NCBI GenBank assembly: GCA_002383285.1
Contig: DFXU01000005.1
Span: forward strand, 27,280 to 50,421
Length of the DNA: 23,142 bases
Reading direction: 5' to 3'
DNA from: Caryophanales bacterium UBA4100
GTDB lineage: Bacteria; Bacillota; Bacilli; Paenibacillales; UBA4045
The notes beneath the pieces are model-generated. The model searched no databases and had not been told where the DNA came from. It was given only the letters and a program-made list of their open reading frames with translations. Position numbers and translations under genes: made by a program. This document shows positions 14,317 to 22,528 of this stretch, one piece after another. Position 1 is the first letter of the stretch; every line of letters begins with the position of its first letter.

Positions 14317-15223
14317 TGCCGAGCTTCTCCCAGGGATGAGCATTCGTGGCAGATGGAATAAATCTACATATCAGATTGAGCGTAAGCTAGGAGAAGGTGC
14401 AAACGGGCATGTTTACTTAGTTGTGGGTGGTGTAGACGGGAAGAAGATCAGCTATGCACTGAAGGTTGGCTTTAGTACCTCAGATCTCCAATCGGAGATT
14501 AATATATTGAAAAAGATAGTACCTCGCGTCAATAAAAAACCATTCTTTATCGATGCTGATGATTTTCTAATCGGTGAAGATGTATATTCTTTTTATGTGA
14601 TGCAGTATGTTGAAGGGGCTTCGATGTCGTCATTTATCGAGAAGCGGGGCACTGATTGGATATATTTGACAGGATACTATTTATTATGTCGATTAGCTGA
14701 TTTACATCAACGCGGCTTTGCATTCTGTGATGTGAAGCCAACCAATGTGGTAGTGTCTAAGTATGGACAGGTTGAATTAATAGATTACGGCGGTGCAAGC
14801 CCTTTTGGAAAATCGGTAAGACAATTCACTGAGGTGTATGACCGCGGATATTGGAATTGTGGTAGTCGTTCGTCTGATAGCAGTTATGACTTATTCGCTT
14901 TCTGTCTCGTGTTTATGCAGCTTGCCGGAGCCGCACTCCCAGAGGCGGAGGAGATAGGAGTACTGCTTCCGCAGAATCGATCCAAGACTGAGCTGTATGC
15001 AGCTGTAAAAGGAAGCAAGACCTGCCATGTCATGGCTCCAGTGCTGCTTGGTATGATCGATGGTACCTATTTGGATTCCGATCAAGCCGTGAAGGATTGG
15101 CGCAATAGAATGCATTCGATCGGAGTTATTCCCGAGCAGGGAATAAAAATCCCTTGGTTAGGTGGAGCCGCAGTAGCCTCTGCGTTATTATTGACGATAT
15201 CCGTGTATGTAACTTTTAATTGA
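14300..15223 (+). CDS. yabT: Hanks-type serine/threonine kinase YabT, membrane-anchored
   Basis: A protein kinase; in B. subtilis YabT is a forespore kinase activated by DNA that phosphorylates RecA, among others. It has 307 residues. Kinase motifs are the glycine loop GEGANGHVY (31-39), the lysine in YALKVG (Lys55), the catalytic loop FCDVKPTN (Asp144, HRD replaced by FCD) and the metal-binding IDYGG (Asp162, DFG read as DYG). No PASTA repeats are present. A single hydrophobic segment at about 286-306 ends the protein and anchors it with the kinase domain inside. The start is a GTG at 14300 within the 3' end of yabS; GGG-rich sequence about 8 bases upstream is a weak ribosome binding site, so coupling is likely. 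Confidence 0.92.
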   Translation: MTILSNAELLPGMSIRGRWNKSTYQIERKLGEGANGHVYLVVGGVDGKKISYALKVGFSTSDLQSEINILKKIVPRVNKKPFFIDADDFLIGEDVYSFYVMQYVEGASMSSFIEKRGTDWIYLTGYYLLCRLADLHQRGFAFCDVKPTNVVVSKYGQVELIDYGGASPFGKSVRQFTEVYDRGYWNCGSRSSDSSYDLFAFCLVFMQLAGAALPEAEEIGVLLPQNRSKTELYAAVKGSKTCHVMAPVLLGMIDGTYLDSDQAVKDWRNRMHSIGVIPEQGIKIPWLGGAAVASALLLTISVYVTFN

Positions 15224-15251
15224 AGATACTGGAATTGGAAGGTGAGAAGAG

Positions 15252-16691
15252 ATGGATCTTGTTCTGCAAACCGCACAAACGATCCGTGACGAGAAGCTTC
15301 TCAGCTCCGGTGCTATAGTGGTAATTGCGGTTTCTGGTGGTCCGGATTCCATGGCGCTATTACATGTCATGCATCGATTATCGAGTGCTCAGAATTATAA
15401 ATTGATCGTAGCGCATGTTAATCATCAATTTCGCGGAGCGGAGTCAGAACAAGAAGCTGAGGCTGTGGAGGAATATGCACGCACGCTAAGTATTCCCTTC
15501 CGCGGTACTGCCATCGATGTGCCTGCTTATGTTCGTAAGCATGGCGGCAACACACAAGCGGCAGCAAGACAGCTTCGCTACCAATACCTTCATGAGGTTG
15601 CAGAGGAGGCTGGTGCAGCGGCGATAGCATTAGCCCATCATGCTGATGACCAGGTTGAAACCGTTGTGATGAACATGCTAAGAGGATCGTCACCAAGCGG
15701 GCTGATTGGAATGCTAATGAGAAGAACTGAAAAAAACATGAAACTGATTCGTCCATTCTTACGTATACCCAAAGAACGACTTGTAGCGTACTGCCAGGAT
15801 GAGCGCATATCCTTCTACTTGGATAGCAGCAATATGAGTCGCAAATATACACGAAATCGAATTCGGTTGGATATTATTCCTCAGCTTCTAGACATTAACC
15901 CTAAGCTTCCAGAGGCTGTAGATCGAATGGCGGAAATTCTTCGCGAAGAGGATCAGTACTTGAATGAGCAGACGAATAAGGCTGCTGAACGAATCGTTCA
16001 CTTCGCAGTAAAATCCTGTTCGGTGTCCAGAAAATCATGGCTTGCTGAGCCTGTAGCTTTACAAAGAAGATTGATTAAACTAATATTACATTATATTGCT
16101 GGAGGCGATTATTCTAGCGATTTTGTGAAGATTGAATCGATTCGGTTGGCGATAGATAACGATATTCAACCGTCTTGGACCTCACAGATTGACTCTTGTG
16201 TTCGTATACGCAGAAGCTATGATCATATTGAATGGCTGCCTGGATTGCTCGAAGAGCAGTTGAACACACATTACGAATACAACATAGAGAGCTCTGAAGG
16301 TGATCTATGGATTCCAGAAGCTGAAGCACTATTAAAGATCCATATCGAGAGCTCCAGGCTGGAATTGGGTTATATTCGAGATAACCTAATGGATCAGCAA
16401 CTCGAGGCGTGCTTTGATGCAGAGCAAATTTCATTCCCTCTCACGGTTCGATCAAGACGTATTGGGGATCGAATAGAGCTATTAGGGTTAAATGGATCGA
16501 AGAAAGTAAAGGATATGTTCATCGATTTGAAAATCATTCAGAAATGGCGTGACCAGGTTCCGCTTATTGTGGACCATGAGGGTCGCATCCTCTGGATTCC
16601 AGGAATTGGGCGGTCGAGGCATGGATTGATCCATAGCCATACTTCCCGCTTACTGCGAATGCAATTGTACCCGTCAAGCTCACTTATTTAA
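15252..16691 (+). CDS. tilS: tRNA(Ile)-lysidine synthetase TilS
   Basis: Essential tRNA-modifying enzyme that converts C34 of the AUA-reading tRNA-Ile into lysidine using ATP and lysine. It has 479 residues (B. subtilis 472). The N-terminal PP-loop ATPase domain carries AVSGGPDSMALLHVM (SGGPDS at 28-33), then VAHVNHQFRGAES, LAHHADDQVETVVMNMLRG and the RNRIRLDIIP motif. The middle is a helical linker. The C-terminal TilS domain includes FPLTVRSRRIGDRI and VPLIVDHEGRILWIPGIGRS. The ATG at 15252 follows GGAAGGTGAG by a few bases. It lies 28 bases after the kinase gene and upstream of hpt, as in B. subtilis. Confidence 0.96.
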   Translation: MDLVLQTAQTIRDEKLLSSGAIVVIAVSGGPDSMALLHVMHRLSSAQNYKLIVAHVNHQFRGAESEQEAEAVEEYARTLSIPFRGTAIDVPAYVRKHGGNTQAAARQLRYQYLHEVAEEAGAAAIALAHHADDQVETVVMNMLRGSSPSGLIGMLMRRTEKNMKLIRPFLRIPKERLVAYCQDERISFYLDSSNMSRKYTRNRIRLDIIPQLLDINPKLPEAVDRMAEILREEDQYLNEQTNKAAERIVHFAVKSCSVSRKSWLAEPVALQRRLIKLILHYIAGGDYSSDFVKIESIRLAIDNDIQPSWTSQIDSCVRIRRSYDHIEWLPGLLEEQLNTHYEYNIESSEGDLWIPEAEALLKIHIESSRLELGYIRDNLMDQQLEACFDAEQISFPLTVRSRRIGDRIELLGLNGSKKVKDMFIDLKIIQKWRDQVPLIVDHEGRILWIPGIGRSRHGLIHSHTSRLLRMQLYPSSSLI

Positions 16692-16760
16692 GAATGATGA
16701 ATGTAATGCTAGTTGTCTTCATAAGTTGATAATTACTGTATATTTCAGGGAGGGTTTTGG

Positions 16761-17300
16761 TTGCACAATGATATTGAACAGGTCTTGCTTACTGAAGAAC
16801 AGCTTGGATTGAAGGTGAAAGAGCTGGCCGAGCAGATCACACGAGATTACCAAGGACGAAATCCGCTCGTAATTTGTGTCCTGAAGGGCGCATTCATCTT
16901 TATGTCTGATCTGGTTAAACATGTTAAGATTCCTATTGAAATTGACTTTATGGCGACATCAAGCTATGGTACCTCAACCAAATCATCGGGTGTTGTTAAG
17001 ATTATCAAGGATCTGGATGTGACTGTTGAAGGCAGAGATGTGATCATCGTAGAAGACATCATTGATAGTGGTTTAACATTGACTTATCTAATTGATGTGC
17101 TAGAACGGCGCAATGCACTCTCAGTGGTCGTAGTGGCTTTACTTGATAAGCCTGGCCGACGAACTGCTGGACTAGAGGTAGATTATAGAGGTTTTGTAAT
17201 ACCAGATGAGTTTGTTGTCGGATATGGATTGGATTATGCCGAGAGATACCGTAACCTTCCTTTTATTGGTATTCTGAAACCTGAGATATATAAGAGTTAG
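16761..17300 (+). CDS. hpt: Hypoxanthine phosphoribosyltransferase
   Basis: Purine salvage enzyme that makes IMP (and GMP) from hypoxanthine (or guanine) and PRPP in the cytoplasm. It has 179 residues, the usual length. The PRPP-binding motif is VIIVEDIIDSGLTL (94-107). Other family features are LKGAFIFMSDL (41-51), the flexible loop SSYGTST (67-73), and VGYGLDYAERYRNLPFIG near the end. The start is a TTG at 16761, with GGGAGGG 6 bases upstream. It follows tilS by 69 bases in the conserved tilS-hpt-ftsH order. Confidence 0.96.
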   Translation: MHNDIEQVLLTEEQLGLKVKELAEQITRDYQGRNPLVICVLKGAFIFMSDLVKHVKIPIEIDFMATSSYGTSTKSSGVVKIIKDLDVTVEGRDVIIVEDIIDSGLTLTYLIDVLERRNALSVVVVALLDKPGRRTAGLEVDYRGFVIPDEFVVGYGLDYAERYRNLPFIGILKPEIYKS

Positions 17301-17331
17301 CCAACATGGAATTCCCTTAAGTTCCGCACTA

Positions 17332-17361
17332 TTGTGATCGTATTATATGCTGTGGTAGAAT
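17332..17361 (+). promoter_or_regulatory. Candidate sigma-A promoter for ftsH
   Basis: TTGTGA (17332-17337), an 18-bp spacer and TAGAAT (17356-17361) preceded by TGG, giving an extended -10. The start codon is 34 bases downstream of the -10. Confidence 0.55.
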
Positions 17362-17394
17362 AATTTAAGTGTTTCGCACAAGAGGAGGTAGGGG

Positions 17395-19395
17395 ATGAAC
17401 AGAATCATCCGTAATACCGGGTTCTACATCATAATCTTTTTGGTTACGGTTGGTATTGTTCACTTTATCAGTCAACAGAATGATCAAAGTGAGAACATCC
17501 GATATGATGAATTTAGAGCTTCGTTAGCTGGCAATCAGATTGCTGAAATTACTTCAATGAAATTCGATGGATATACATACTTAATTACGGGTAAGTATAC
17601 AGCCTCGGACAAGAGCTTTACAACACGTGGACCAGTAACGGATAGCTTTGTTGAGTTTGTTGAACAGAGTGGCGTTCCCCACACTATGGATAAGATGCAA
17701 GGTAACAGCGTCTGGGTTACCTTACTAACAACCATGGTTCCCTTTATAATCATCTTTATTCTATTCTTCTTCTTACTGAACCAATCGCAAGGCGGCGGCG
17801 GGAAGGTCATGAATTTCGGCAAAAGCCGAGCCCGTCTATATAATGAAGAGAAGAAGAAAGTCACTTTCGATGATGTGGCTGGAGCAGATGAAGAGAAGCA
17901 AGAGCTCGTTGAGGTTGTTGAATTTTTGAAGGATCCGCGGAAGTTTGCTGCTGTAGGTGCTCGTATACCTAAGGGTGTGCTGTTAGTTGGACCTCCAGGT
18001 ACAGGTAAAACCTTGCTAGCTCGCGCAGTAGCAGGTGAAGCAGGAACACCTTTCTTCAGCATAAGCGGTTCTGACTTCGTGGAGATGTTTGTCGGTGTTG
18101 GTGCTTCTCGTGTCCGTGATTTATTCGAGAACGCGAAGAAGAACGCGCCATGTATTATTTTCATTGATGAGATCGATGCTGTTGGTCGTCAACGTGGTGC
18201 AGGATTAGGCGGCGGACATGATGAGCGTGAGCAAACCTTGAATCAGCTATTAGTTGAGATGGATGGATTTGGTGCGAATGAAGGGATTATCATAGTTGCT
18301 GCAACGAATAGACCTGATATTCTCGACCCTGCATTGCTACGTCCTGGACGGTTTGACCGTCAGATTACTGTTGATCGTCCTGATCTCGTAGGTCGTGAAG
18401 CCGTATTGAAGGTGCATGCTCGTAACAAACCATTAGCCAAGGATGTTAAATTGGACGTCATTGCGAAATTTACAACGGGATTTACCGGGGCTGACTTAGA
18501 GAATTTGCTGAATGAAGCCGCTCTATTAGCTGCTAGGAGAAACCGTAAGGATATATCGATGAAGGAAGTTGAAGAGGCAGTTGATCGTGTTGTCGTTGGT
18601 GTAGAGAAGAAGAGTCGGGTCATAAGCCAACGTGAGAAGCGGATTGTCGCTTACCACGAAGCAGGACATACCATTGTTGGTTACTTCATGGAGAATGCGG
18701 ATATGGTACAGAAGGTGACAATTATCCCTAGGGGTCGTGCTGGTGGATATGTCATGATGATGCCTAAGGAGGATCGCTTCCTTATAACCAAGCAAGAGCT
18801 ATTGGAGCGTGTCTCTGGATTGTTAGCAGGTCGTGTGTCTGAGGAATTATTCATTGGTGAAGTAGGAACGGGTGCATACGATGACTTTAAGAAAGCTACA
18901 GGAATCGTACGTGCGATGATTATGGAATACGGGATGAGCGATAAGCTTGGGCCGATGCAGTTTGGAAGCTCTCAAGGGCAGGTATTCCTTGGGCGTGATT
19001 TAGGTCATGAACCGAATTATAGTGATTCCATTGCCTATGAGATCGATCAAGAGATGCAGAGTATCACACGGGCTTGTTATGACAAAGCGAAGGCGATCTT
19101 AACTGAACACGCCGACAAGGTGCATATTATCGCTAACACATTACTCGAAGTTGAGACACTGGATGTTGATATGATCAAACAATTGATTGAGAACGGTAAG
19201 ATAGATAACAAGAAGAAGGTTAACCCAGATCAGACGCCTGATGATAGCGGTGAGCCGACAGCAGCACCGTCTGCAGGCCCTGCACCATCCGGTGAAGATG
19301 TTAAAGTTAACATTCAACCACAGAATGGTGAACATGAATCGAATAAGCTTGGCTTCGACAAGGAAGACAATAACGACAATGACAAGAAAGAATAA
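17395..19395 (+). CDS. ftsH: ATP-dependent zinc metalloprotease FtsH
   Basis: A membrane-bound AAA+ protease that degrades misfolded membrane proteins and some regulators; in B. subtilis it affects sporulation and stress responses. It has 666 residues. Two membrane segments (about 9-27 and 107-128) flank an external domain. The AAA module has Walker A GPPGTGKT (199-206), Walker B IIFIDEID (254-261) and the second region of homology ATNRPDILDPALLRPGRFDR (303-322). The zinc site is HEAGH (421-425), with a probable third ligand in TGAYDDFKKAT. The C-terminal 50 residues are disordered: Pro/Ala-rich, then Asp/Asn/Lys-rich. AGAGGAGGT lies about 6 bases before the ATG. A long hairpin overlaps its stop codon, so it probably ends a transcript. 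Confidence 0.98.
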   Translation: MNRIIRNTGFYIIIFLVTVGIVHFISQQNDQSENIRYDEFRASLAGNQIAEITSMKFDGYTYLITGKYTASDKSFTTRGPVTDSFVEFVEQSGVPHTMDKMQGNSVWVTLLTTMVPFIIIFILFFFLLNQSQGGGGKVMNFGKSRARLYNEEKKKVTFDDVAGADEEKQELVEVVEFLKDPRKFAAVGARIPKGVLLVGPPGTGKTLLARAVAGEAGTPFFSISGSDFVEMFVGVGASRVRDLFENAKKNAPCIIFIDEIDAVGRQRGAGLGGGHDEREQTLNQLLVEMDGFGANEGIIIVAATNRPDILDPALLRPGRFDRQITVDRPDLVGREAVLKVHARNKPLAKDVKLDVIAKFTTGFTGADLENLLNEAALLAARRNRKDISMKEVEEAVDRVVVGVEKKSRVISQREKRIVAYHEAGHTIVGYFMENADMVQKVTIIPRGRAGGYVMMMPKEDRFLITKQELLERVSGLLAGRVSEELFIGEVGTGAYDDFKKATGIVRAMIMEYGMSDKLGPMQFGSSQGQVFLGRDLGHEPNYSDSIAYEIDQEMQSITRACYDKAKAILTEHADKVHIIANTLLEVETLDVDMIKQLIENGKIDNKKKVNPDQTPDDSGEPTAAPSAGPAPSGEDVKVNIQPQNGEHESNKLGFDKEDNNDNDKKE

Positions 19396-19452
19396 TAAGA
19401 GTAAAGCGAACCGGATCTGCTTATTAGCAGACCGGTTTTCTTTACTCTTATT
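19394..19452 (+). terminator. Long terminator hairpin overlapping the ftsH stop codon
   Basis: AATAAGAGTAAAG (19394-19406) pairs perfectly with CTTTACTCTTATT (19440-19452). Inside, AACCGG pairs with CCGGTT and TCTGC with GCAGA around TTATTA. This gives about 24 bp with only small bulges. The inner stem plus TTTTCTTT acts as a standard terminator. Confidence 0.85.
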
Positions 19453-19468
19453 ATCAGTCAATGATGTG

Positions 19469-19477
19469 TGATATAAT
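19469..19477 (+). promoter_or_regulatory. Extended -10 promoter for the antiporter gene
   Basis: TGATATAAT combines a TGn extension with a perfect TATAAT at 19472-19477. No good -35 hexamer is present; that position falls in the descending arm of the ftsH terminator. Confidence 0.5.
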
Positions 19478-19542
19478 TGGGATATTTTTAAGCTGGGCGG
19501 CTTATTAGACACATCAAACCTGTTCGACAAGGAGGACAAGCT

Positions 19543-21360
19543 GTGGAAGAGCATACATCCCTCAACTCACTAATGATTGTTGTAGCAATTGCATTTATCA
19601 TACCTATCCTTCTGCATAAATTACGTTTAAAGCTTTTACCTGTTGTGGTCGCAGAAATATTAGCTGGATTATTGATCGGCAAGAGTGGGTTTAATCTGAT
19701 TGCAGACGACCCCTGGCTTGAGTTTCTCTCGATGTTCGGACTCATCTTTCTTATGTTTCTGAGTGGTCTTGAGATTGACTTTAGTCAATTTCGCCATAAG
19801 AAAAAAAGTGGACATAATCCATTCGCAGTTGCTGGTATTATTTTTGTGGGAATCATGATTGTTTCGTATTTATTAGCATTAGCGCTTGAGAAGATGGGTT
19901 TTATCATGGAGCCATATTTGATGATGATTATCATAGCAACGATATCCCTCGGGGTTGTTGTGCCAGTGCTAAAAGAGCAAAAGCTCATCGAAACTCCATT
20001 TGGTCAGACCCTATTACTGATAACGGTGATTGCGGATTTTGTAACGATGATATTGCTTGCCATCTATATAAGTATGCTTAGCGAATCGATGGGCAGAATG
20101 GTCCTGCTCCTAGTTTTCTTTGTTATTGTGATCATGGTATATTTCCTAATCAAGCGGTTCATCAAGGGCAAGGTTGCGGATGTGCTTCTTAAGGGCACTT
20201 CTCAGATCGCTACACGTGGAGCATTTGCATTAATATTACTATTTGTAGTTCTCTCAGAGAATATGGGAGTAGAGAATATTCTGGGAGCTTTCTTAGCCGG
20301 TGTGATCATTTCCCTGTTAGCACCCGATAAATCCTTTGTTCATCAGCTGGAGTCCTTTGGCTACGGTTTTCTGATTCCAATCTTCTTCGTTATGGTAGGT
20401 GTGAAGCTCAATGTTTGGGATTTGTTAAGTGATTGGAAAATTCTTTTGTTTATTCCGATTTTATTGCTTGCTATTTATATATCCAAGATGCTTCCAGCGC
20501 TCGCTCTGACATATTGGTATAGCTGGAAGGAAGCTTGGGGTGCAGGTATTCTAATATCCTCTACACTTAGTCTTGTTATCGCAGCAGCAACAGTTGCATT
20601 GGAGATCAACATTATAGATGAATCTATACATGGTGCTCTCATTCTGGTTGCGATACTGACATGCTTTATTTCCCCCATCATATTTAACCGCCTAGTTCCG
20701 AAGCACGAGAAGAAACCGTCAAGGATCGTAATTATTGGAGCTAACCATGTGACACTGCCAGTTTCTGTGGAGCTGAATAATGAAGGGTACCTCGTGGAGA
20801 TTTTCAGCGCACAACCGAATGGACTAGATTCTAAAGAAGAGCAATACAGTCGATTCCCAATGACGGTGCTGCAGCGCTTGGATGCTGCTGCCCTTGAGGA
20901 ACGAGGAGCGTTTGACGCTGAAGTAATTGTATGTGCTTCAATGGACGAGGATTTGAATTTACAGATTGCTCGTTATGCGCAGCAGTTAGGTAATGAACGC
21001 ATAATCGTACGCATTGAGGACCCGGATAGGATGGAGCAGGTTCAGAACGAAGGCTTAACGGTATTCTCGACGCTGTATTCTACTAAGGTCTTACTGAAGG
21101 GACTTATTGAACATCCGAGTGCGGTGCGATTAATTACACAGCATGATGACTCCATACAAGAGGTTAAGGTGAACAACCCCGCATTCTATAACACGCTGCT
21201 TAGAGAATTGCCATTCCTAGGGAATGCATTAGTGCTGCGAATTTATCGTGGAGAATCCTTCATTATCCCACATGGCTCAACTGAGATTCACAATGGAGAC
21301 AGGCTGTTAGTGAGCGGGTCGGGCGAGCATATTCAAGAGATGAAGAGGGAGTTGGAATAA
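19543..21360 (+). CDS. CPA2-family monovalent cation/proton antiporter with C-terminal TrkA (RCK) domains
   Basis: Probable K+/H+ or Na+/H+ antiporter of the KefB/CPA2 family, in the cytoplasmic membrane. It has 605 residues. About 12 membrane segments occupy residues 8-385, with typical LPVVVAEILAGLLIGKSGF, FLMFLSGLEIDF and ENILGAFLAGVIISLLAP motifs. A TrkA-N-like domain (about 393-510) follows, whose nucleotide-binding loop reads IVIIGANHVTLP (Gly399 on) in place of GxGxxG. A TrkA-C domain (about 520-605) contains NPAFYNTLLRELPFLG and GDRLLVSG. The start is a GTG at 19543 with AAGGAGG about 8 bases upstream. It sits alone between ftsH and nadA, where B. subtilis has coaX. The substrate cation cannot be decided from sequence. 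Confidence 0.9.
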   Translation: MEEHTSLNSLMIVVAIAFIIPILLHKLRLKLLPVVVAEILAGLLIGKSGFNLIADDPWLEFLSMFGLIFLMFLSGLEIDFSQFRHKKKSGHNPFAVAGIIFVGIMIVSYLLALALEKMGFIMEPYLMMIIIATISLGVVVPVLKEQKLIETPFGQTLLLITVIADFVTMILLAIYISMLSESMGRMVLLLVFFVIVIMVYFLIKRFIKGKVADVLLKGTSQIATRGAFALILLFVVLSENMGVENILGAFLAGVIISLLAPDKSFVHQLESFGYGFLIPIFFVMVGVKLNVWDLLSDWKILLFIPILLLAIYISKMLPALALTYWYSWKEAWGAGILISSTLSLVIAAATVALEINIIDESIHGALILVAILTCFISPIIFNRLVPKHEKKPSRIVIIGANHVTLPVSVELNNEGYLVEIFSAQPNGLDSKEEQYSRFPMTVLQRLDAAALEERGAFDAEVIVCASMDEDLNLQIARYAQQLGNERIIVRIEDPDRMEQVQNEGLTVFSTLYSTKVLLKGLIEHPSAVRLITQHDDSIQEVKVNNPAFYNTLLRELPFLGNALVLRIYRGESFIIPHGSTEIHNGDRLLVSGSGEHIQEMKRELE

Positions 21361-21440
21361 TATTGTTAGATACAGCTGGATAACTTCGGTACAATCGAGT
21401 GAATACAGCTAAGAAGCACGTATATCAAGCATTCTGTACA

Positions 21441-21477
21441 TTGACACTAATCTGAAGGTTGTGTAAATTTAGTGTAA
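21441..21477 (+). promoter_or_regulatory. nadA promoter with overlapping inverted repeat (candidate operator)
   Basis: A perfect TTGACA (21441-21446), a 17-bp spacer and TAAATT (21464-21469) form a plausible sigma-A promoter. ACACTAA (21444-21450) and TTAGTGT (21469-21475) are exact inverted repeats covering the -35 and the -10 edge. A regulator such as NiaR/YrxA, known to repress NAD synthesis genes in Firmicutes, might bind here, but I cannot confirm its motif. A second perfect palindrome, CTTAGCTAAG, lies at 21479-21488. Confidence 0.5.
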
Positions 21478-21583
21478 TCTTAGCTAAGCTGAGCACAATA
21501 AGAATTGGACAGGGATAGTTAGTCCGATTGATCGATACAATTGCGGATATCATTATGCATAATTCATTGAGGAGGTTATCATC

Positions 21584-22528
21584 TTGGAAGCACTCGCATT
21601 AGAACGTAAAGCTGAACAGAATAGAGAGTTGACTGAACGTTTACTGCAATTGAAGAAAGAACGAAATGCTATTATTCTAGCTCATTATTACCAACGTGAT
21701 GAAATACAAGCTGTAGCTGATTTCCGTGGAGATTCCTTGCTGCTAGCACAGAAGGCTGCTGAAACGGATGCTGATGTGATCGTATTCTGTGGTGTTCACT
21801 TTATGGGAGAGAGCGCGAAGATTCTTGCTCCGAATAAGACGGTTATTATCCCGGATGAACGTGCTGGGTGTCCGATGGCGGATATGGTTAATGTGGATGG
21901 CCTGCGTGCACTTAAACGGCAGCATCCAAATGCTAAGGTCGTCACCTATATTAATTCCTCTGCAGAGATTAAAGCGGAGACAGACATCGTCTGCACCTCG
22001 GCTAATGCTGTTAAGATTGTGAACTCTGTCGAGGGTGATGAAGTAATCTGGGTGCCTGATAAGAATTTAGGTGACTGGGTTGCTAAACAAACGGATAAGA
22101 AGATGATTATCTGGGAGGGCTATTGTAATACACATGATATGCTGACTGTGAAGGACGTAGCCGAGATGAGGATTCTATATCCGAATGCACAATTCGTCGT
22201 TCATCCGGAGTGCCGTCCTGAGGTAGTCAAGCTAGCTGACTTCGTCGGTAGTACAACCGCGATTATCAAATACTGTCGTGAGTCGGACTGTCAGGAATTT
22301 ATCGTAGGTACAGAGGACGGAACAGGATATCAGCTGCGCAAGGATAGCCCGAACAAACAATTTCACTTCGCGACCAAATATTTGGTCTGCCCGAATATGA
22401 AGGTTAACAATCTGAAGAAGCTTGTTCGCTGCTTAGAGAACATGGAGCCAGAAATTTATGTGCCACCACACATTGCCGACCAAGCAAGGATATCCCTAGA
22501 GCGGATGTTACAGGTATCCTCATCATGA
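21584..22528 (+). CDS. nadA: Quinolinate synthase NadA
   Basis: A [4Fe-4S] enzyme that condenses iminoaspartate with dihydroxyacetone phosphate to give quinolinate, the NAD precursor. It has 314 residues. Likely cluster ligands are Cys96 (AGCPMAD), Cys181 (GYCNTHD) and Cys269 (VCPNMK). Their spacings of 85 and 88 match those of structurally known NadA proteins. Substrate-site motifs include LAHYYQRDEIQAVAD, FCGVHFMGESAK, YINSSAEIKA and HPECRPEV. The start is a TTG at 21584 with GAGGAGG 8 bases upstream. It overlaps nadB by four bases (ATGA), so the two are one operon and probably translationally coupled. Confidence 0.97.
   Translation: MEALALERKAEQNRELTERLLQLKKERNAIILAHYYQRDEIQAVADFRGDSLLLAQKAAETDADVIVFCGVHFMGESAKILAPNKTVIIPDERAGCPMADMVNVDGLRALKRQHPNAKVVTYINSSAEIKAETDIVCTSANAVKIVNSVEGDEVIWVPDKNLGDWVAKQTDKKMIIWEGYCNTHDMLTVKDVAEMRILYPNAQFVVHPECRPEVVKLADFVGSTTAIIKYCRESDCQEFIVGTEDGTGYQLRKDSPNKQFHFATKYLVCPNMKVNNLKKLVRCLENMEPEIYVPPHIADQARISLERMLQVSSS

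Noticed and set aside
17535..18164. A 209-codon minus-strand open frame opposite ftsH
   Set aside because: It lies wholly antisense to the strongly conserved ftsH coding sequence, lacks recognisable motifs and a ribosome binding site, and looks like codon-bias shadow.
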